Positions 21,399-24,676 of a stretch of 24,676 nucleotides of DNA are shown here, piece after piece. The notes beneath the pieces are model-generated. The model saw nothing but the letters and a program-made list of their open reading frames with translations. It searched no databases and was not told the origin of the DNA. Within the stretch, counting starts at the first letter, position 1. Every line of letters begins with the position of its first letter. The stretch comes from Anaerolineaceae bacterium UBA6133 (GTDB lineage: Bacteria > Chloroflexota > Anaerolineae > Anaerolineales > Anaerolineaceae). The position numbers and the translations under genes are program-made. The stretch spans positions 1 through 24,676 of the forward strand of contig DIVL01000063.1 in assembly GCA_002435825.1 (NCBI GenBank), given 5' to 3'.

Positions 21399-23378
21399 AT
21401 GCCTCGCTACTTCTTTGGAACTGATTGCTCGACCTTCTTAACCCTCTCTACCGAAGAGATTATCGGGCATCTTGCGATTGCATCCCCTTTCCCTGACGAA
21501 CCAACCCAAAAATTCGCTTGGGAGCGAGAAATTAAGATTTTGAAACGCGTCTTGCCCGGATATTCTGGCAAGATTTATTTTGAATTTGACATTCCTCGCA
21601 TGGGAAAGCGCATTGATGTGGTTTTGATCATCAAATCAGCGATCTTTGTGCTTGAGTTTAAGGTCGGTGAGTCTGATTTCAACAGTGCAGCCATCGATCA
21701 GGTATGGGATTATGCGATTGACCTGAAAAACTTCCATGAAACCAGCCATGAAGCTACCATTGCTCCTATCCTGATTGCCTCTCAAGCACCTGCCCAAGGC
21801 ACACTTATTCAAACCACCATCCATGATGACAACGTCCTGTATCCCATCCTGACAAACGCTTCGGAGCTTAAATCAGTAATAGAGAGTGTGTTGGATTTCT
21901 GTGATGGTGATGACATCGACCAAGAACAATGGCAAGCTGGCGCATATCAACCAACGCCTACAATCGTAGAAGCCGCTCAAGCACTTTACGCTGGCCACTC
22001 AGTCGAAGAGATATCCCGAAGTGATGCATCCGCAATCAACCTAACCGAGACCTCTGCTCAAATCGAAGCGATCATTTTCCACTCTCGACAAAACAATCAA
22101 AAATCAATTTGCTTTGTCACGGGTGTGCCTGGGGCAGGCAAAACCCTCGTTGGCTTGAATATTGCGACCAACAATATTGACAAAGAGAATGAACTTTACA
22201 GCGTCTTCCTTTCTGGGAACGGTCCGCTCGTGGCAGTCTTGCGTGAAGCGCTTGCCCGTAACCGCGTCAGGATCGAAGCGGAAAAAGGGAAACGACTAAA
22301 GAAAGGGGACGCAAAGCGCGAGGTAAGTCTTTTTATCCAAAATGTGCACAATTTTAGGGATGAATGCCTTATAAATCTTGAACAAGCCCCGCTTGAGCAC
22401 GTAGCTCTGTTCGATGAAGCACAACGCGCTTGGGACTTGCAACAAACAGCGAATTTCATGATTCGCAAGAAGCGAATTCCTAACTTCTCCCAATCTGAGC
22501 CTGAATTTCTGATCTCTTGTCTGGATCGCCATGATGATTGGGCTACGATTGTCTGTTTGGTTGGCGGTGGGCAAGAAATAAACACCGGAGAAACCGGAAT
22601 TGCAGCTTGGATTGAAGCAGTCACGCAACATTTTCCAGGTTGGCATATTTATTTCCCTCCTCAACTAAAAGATAGCGAGTATAGCGCCTTACACGCGCTT
22701 GATCACTTTGAGGATCGAGATCGCCTGCATCAAAGTGAGGCGTTGCATCTATCGGTTTCAATGCGTTCTTTCCGCAGTGAAAAGGTGTCTTTGTTGGTCA
22801 AGCAAGTGCTTGATCTGGATGTTGCTGATGCCAGGGTAACATTAAAAGCCATTGGCGATGCCTACCCCATTCGTATTACCCGAGACCTTCAAACCGCTAA
22901 AAACTGGCTGAAACAACAAGCCCGGGGCACTGAACGCTATGGCATGCTTGTTTCTTCGCAAGCCATCCGTTTGAAGCCTTTGGCAATCGACATACGCGCT
23001 GAAATCGATCCGATTCATTGGTTTTTGGACGGTAAGGAAGATATTCGCTCCTGTTACTACCTTGAAGATGCCGCGACTGAGTTTCAGGTGCAAGGCTTGG
23101 AAGTGGATTGGGCGTGTGTGGTTTGGGATGGTGATTTCCGCATGGGTTCAAGAGATTGGATTTATAAGTCTTTCGCTGGCGATAAGTGGAACAACATCAA
23201 TAAGCCCGAGAGACAAAAGTATCTTAAGAATGCCTATCGAGTCTTACTGACCCGTGCCCGGCAGGGTATGGTCATCGTTGTGCCAAACGGCGACCCTGAA
23301 GACCCCACTCGCAAAGCTGAGTATTATGACCCTGTGTTTGAGTACTTGAGAGACATCGGTTTTCAAGAGCTGAAGTAA
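21399..23378 (+). CDS. PD-(D/E)XK-like nuclease fused to DUF2075 superfamily 1 helicase
   Basis: This 659-residue protein has two parts. Residues about 40-170 fit a nuclease fold: IDVVLIIKSAIFVLEFKVGE has Asp73, Glu86 and Lys88 in the D-X(12)-EXK pattern. Residues about 220-655 form a DUF2075 helicase: Walker A GVPGAGKT (242-249), Walker B ALFDEAQRAW (Asp339, Glu340), VSMRSFRSEKVSLL, FQVQGLEVDWACVVWDG and AYRVLLTRARQGMVIVVP, typical of late helicase motifs. The ATG at 21399 is almost leaderless and has no ribosome site. Nuclease-helicase fusions often serve in anti-phage defence, and the divergent HNH_2 gene strengthens that, but no specific known system is recognised. Confidence 0.85.
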   Translation: MPRYFFGTDCSTFLTLSTEEIIGHLAIASPFPDEPTQKFAWEREIKILKRVLPGYSGKIYFEFDIPRMGKRIDVVLIIKSAIFVLEFKVGESDFNSAAIDQVWDYAIDLKNFHETSHEATIAPILIASQAPAQGTLIQTTIHDDNVLYPILTNASELKSVIESVLDFCDGDDIDQEQWQAGAYQPTPTIVEAAQALYAGHSVEEISRSDASAINLTETSAQIEAIIFHSRQNNQKSICFVTGVPGAGKTLVGLNIATNNIDKENELYSVFLSGNGPLVAVLREALARNRVRIEAEKGKRLKKGDAKREVSLFIQNVHNFRDECLINLEQAPLEHVALFDEAQRAWDLQQTANFMIRKKRIPNFSQSEPEFLISCLDRHDDWATIVCLVGGGQEINTGETGIAAWIEAVTQHFPGWHIYFPPQLKDSEYSALHALDHFEDRDRLHQSEALHLSVSMRSFRSEKVSLLVKQVLDLDVADARVTLKAIGDAYPIRITRDLQTAKNWLKQQARGTERYGMLVSSQAIRLKPLAIDIRAEIDPIHWFLDGKEDIRSCYYLEDAATEFQVQGLEVDWACVVWDGDFRMGSRDWIYKSFAGDKWNNINKPERQKYLKNAYRVLLTRARQGMVIVVPNGDPEDPTRKAEYYDPVFEYLRDIGFQELK

Positions 23379-23564
23379 GTCGCTCGATCTAATTCACCCC
23401 CTTGCTACTGGCTGCCGAGCATATAGACTGTCATAAACTCTGAGCCAAACGCCCGAAGTGAAGCCGCAGCCGGATATATGCCCAGACAATTTCATGTCCA
23501 GCTTTCTTCAAACCATAATCCAAACCGCCTGCACCACGCAACAAGGACACAATTCGAATTTTTA

Positions 23565-24341
23565 CTATTTACCTCTATCTTTTTCCTCGATGACAAACTT
23601 TTCTGGAATTTGAGCTTCAAGTTTATTGTAGAGGTCTAAAAATGTATCAGTTTTAGTTCTCCTGTCTTGATTATAGGATTGAAGACTACCAGTTGGATTT
23701 ATTGCGGAATTAGTAAAAGATAAAAACGCTGCATACATGTTTGTCGCGGTATCGTAACAGGTTTCTAGACCGGTTGGGGGATTTTGAAGTTTTTCAATGG
23801 CATCTTTGGCTGTGACTTGGTATTCTTTAATATCGCTGATTTTCGAAATAATGGAAGTGTCAGAAAATAACCTGTTCAAGGAAGTATTAAAGTCATCGTT
23901 GAATCTTCCTGTGATGCTTACTCTTGTATACATATCAGTCTCAGGATCGGCCTTTTCATAAATGGAGTTCGCCCATACTTTTGCTGTAAGATTGGACAAT
24001 TCTTCAGCTTCAGCTCCTCCACCTATTGTGGTCAATCGTAGCAGGAACAAATCATCGATGTATGTGTTAAATGATAACTCATAGTCACGCTGAGCCTTTT
24101 GTTGTTTTAAATATTGGCTAGAAAAAACAATGATTACACCAATAATTACGATAGCTAATCCAATAATGATCCACTTCCAATTCAATTGTTTTTTTAGGTT
24201 TACGCCTGTTAATTCAACTTGTTGCGGAGATTGCTCTTGTAAATTCTCAACTTCGTTAATAAATGGAAATCCGCAGTAGGGGCAAGCTTTGACTTTATCT
24301 GAAATTTCTTTGTCACACTCAGGGCAATTTATTAGCGCCAT
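23565..24341 (-). CDS. zinc-ribbon single-pass membrane protein
   Basis: This 258-residue protein starts with a zinc ribbon, CPECDKEISDKVKACPYCG (Cys6, 9, 20, 23), on the cytoplasmic side. It continues with a linker, a membrane segment at about 55-76, and an outer helical domain of 180 residues. The outer part has no recognisable motif. AGGAGG lies before the ATG at 24341; the longer frame from 24359 is rejected because its start has no such site. The first gene upstream is beyond the window or absent. The function is unknown; such layouts are common in Gram-positive-like and Chloroflexota genomes. Confidence 0.7.
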   Translation of the reverse strand: MALINCPECDKEISDKVKACPYCGFPFINEVENLQEQSPQQVELTGVNLKKQLNWKWIIIGLAIVIIGVIIVFSSQYLKQQKAQRDYELSFNTYIDDLFLLRLTTIGGGAEAEELSNLTAKVWANSIYEKADPETDMYTRVSITGRFNDDFNTSLNRLFSDTSIISKISDIKEYQVTAKDAIEKLQNPPTGLETCYDTATNMYAAFLSFTNSAINPTGSLQSYNQDRRTKTDTFLDLYNKLEAQIPEKFVIEEKDRGK

Positions 24342-24359
24342 GATTCCTCCTAAATACAA

Positions 24360-24676
24360 ATTTATGCTTCAATTGTAAACGAAAAAACAACGGAAATAGT
24401 GGAAAAAGTGGAAAAACCCCTGGGAGAGAAGGATCGCAGCTGGTATTGGCGCTTACCCTCCGTTTCACTGCGGGCACATGTCACGGATCCACCCCCTTTA
24501 ATTCCCCCTCCTCGGATGGGGTCGTTTTGGTCACCCCCTCTTCAGAGGGGGACGATGTAATCGGGGGGTGAAGATATAGAATTAATGCAGATTGCCGCAC
24601 GCCTGGCGGCGCTCGCAATGACGTGACAGGATCCACCCCCTTTAATTCCCCCTCCTCGGATGGGGTCGTTTTGGTC
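24360..24676. other. gene-free repeat stretch at window end
   Basis: No gene is visible. A direct repeat of nearly 50 bp (GGATCCACCCCCTTTAATTC through GGATGGGGTCGTTTTGGTC) occurs at about 24485-24532 and again at 24629-24676, where the window cuts it off. A minus-strand REP-like unit lies between them (24598-24623). The CCCCTTTAATTCCCC words are the reverse of the GGGGAATTAAAGGGGGTGG unit at 13349-13370 and of 16704-16722. Confidence 0.7.

Noticed and set aside
1..24676. tRNA, rRNA or riboswitch
   Set aside because: I found no cloverleaf-like gene with a T-loop signature, no rRNA-like stretch and no recognisable riboswitch core on either strand by eye; a covariance-model search would settle it.

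Overview
The window looks like a chromosomal segment of a Chloroflexota bacterium, probably an Anaerolineae-type lineage. This is an inference from several features: a groES-groEL operon under a perfect CIRCE operator, a pair of cyclic-di-AMP receptor-like proteins, Thr/Pro linkers in secreted L,D-transpeptidases, DUF2089 and DUF4013 proteins, an IS481 element, and gene-free stretches packed with short mosaic repeats. No rRNA, tRNA or CRISPR array was seen.

Left part (1-6694). A gene-free mosaic of repeats (1-1093) is followed by a compact minus-strand cell-wall operon: an Amidase_3 N-acetylmuramoyl-L-alanine amidase and two YkuD L,D-transpeptidases, one membrane-anchored and one with a Tat signal. 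Divergent from it is an AMMECR1-domain (AmmeMemoRadiSam A) gene. Twelve bases after that gene lies a nested transposon. A complete IS481-family element (5000-6339, target duplication GGGGG) sits inside an older, internally deleted relative (4928-6520, target duplication AACGT).

Middle (6651-13258). Ordinary housekeeping genes lie here. On the minus strand they are bifunctional ftcD, a DUF84 (YjjX-like) NTPase, a YcgN-like cysteine-cluster protein, two adjacent c-di-AMP receptor-like genes and a DUF4013 membrane protein. On the plus strand is a DUF2089 protein with a strong promoter overlapped by a palindrome. groES-groEL follows, with its promoter and CIRCE visible.

Right part (13259-24676). 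This is an accessory region. A 1.7-kb repeat mosaic leads into a RepA/AAA_25-type ATPase whose coding sequence carries eight in-frame copies of a 39-bp (13-codon) repeat just after Walker A. About 0.5 kb downstream is a diverged second copy of that gene's 3' end. Next come a Panacea-domain antitoxin candidate overlapping a small MazF/PemK-like candidate toxin, a lipoprotein, an HNH protein and an SH3-like membrane protein. A divergent pair follows: an HNH_2 endonuclease and a PD-(D/E)XK-like nuclease fused to a DUF2075 helicase. The last gene encodes a zinc-ribbon membrane protein. The nucleases and the toxin-antitoxin candidate suggest a defence or mobile-element island.

The repeats are a major theme. 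At least six short families recur in both orientations in the gene-free stretches, exchange modules with each other, abut the duplicated gene tail, and in one case lie inside an open reading frame.
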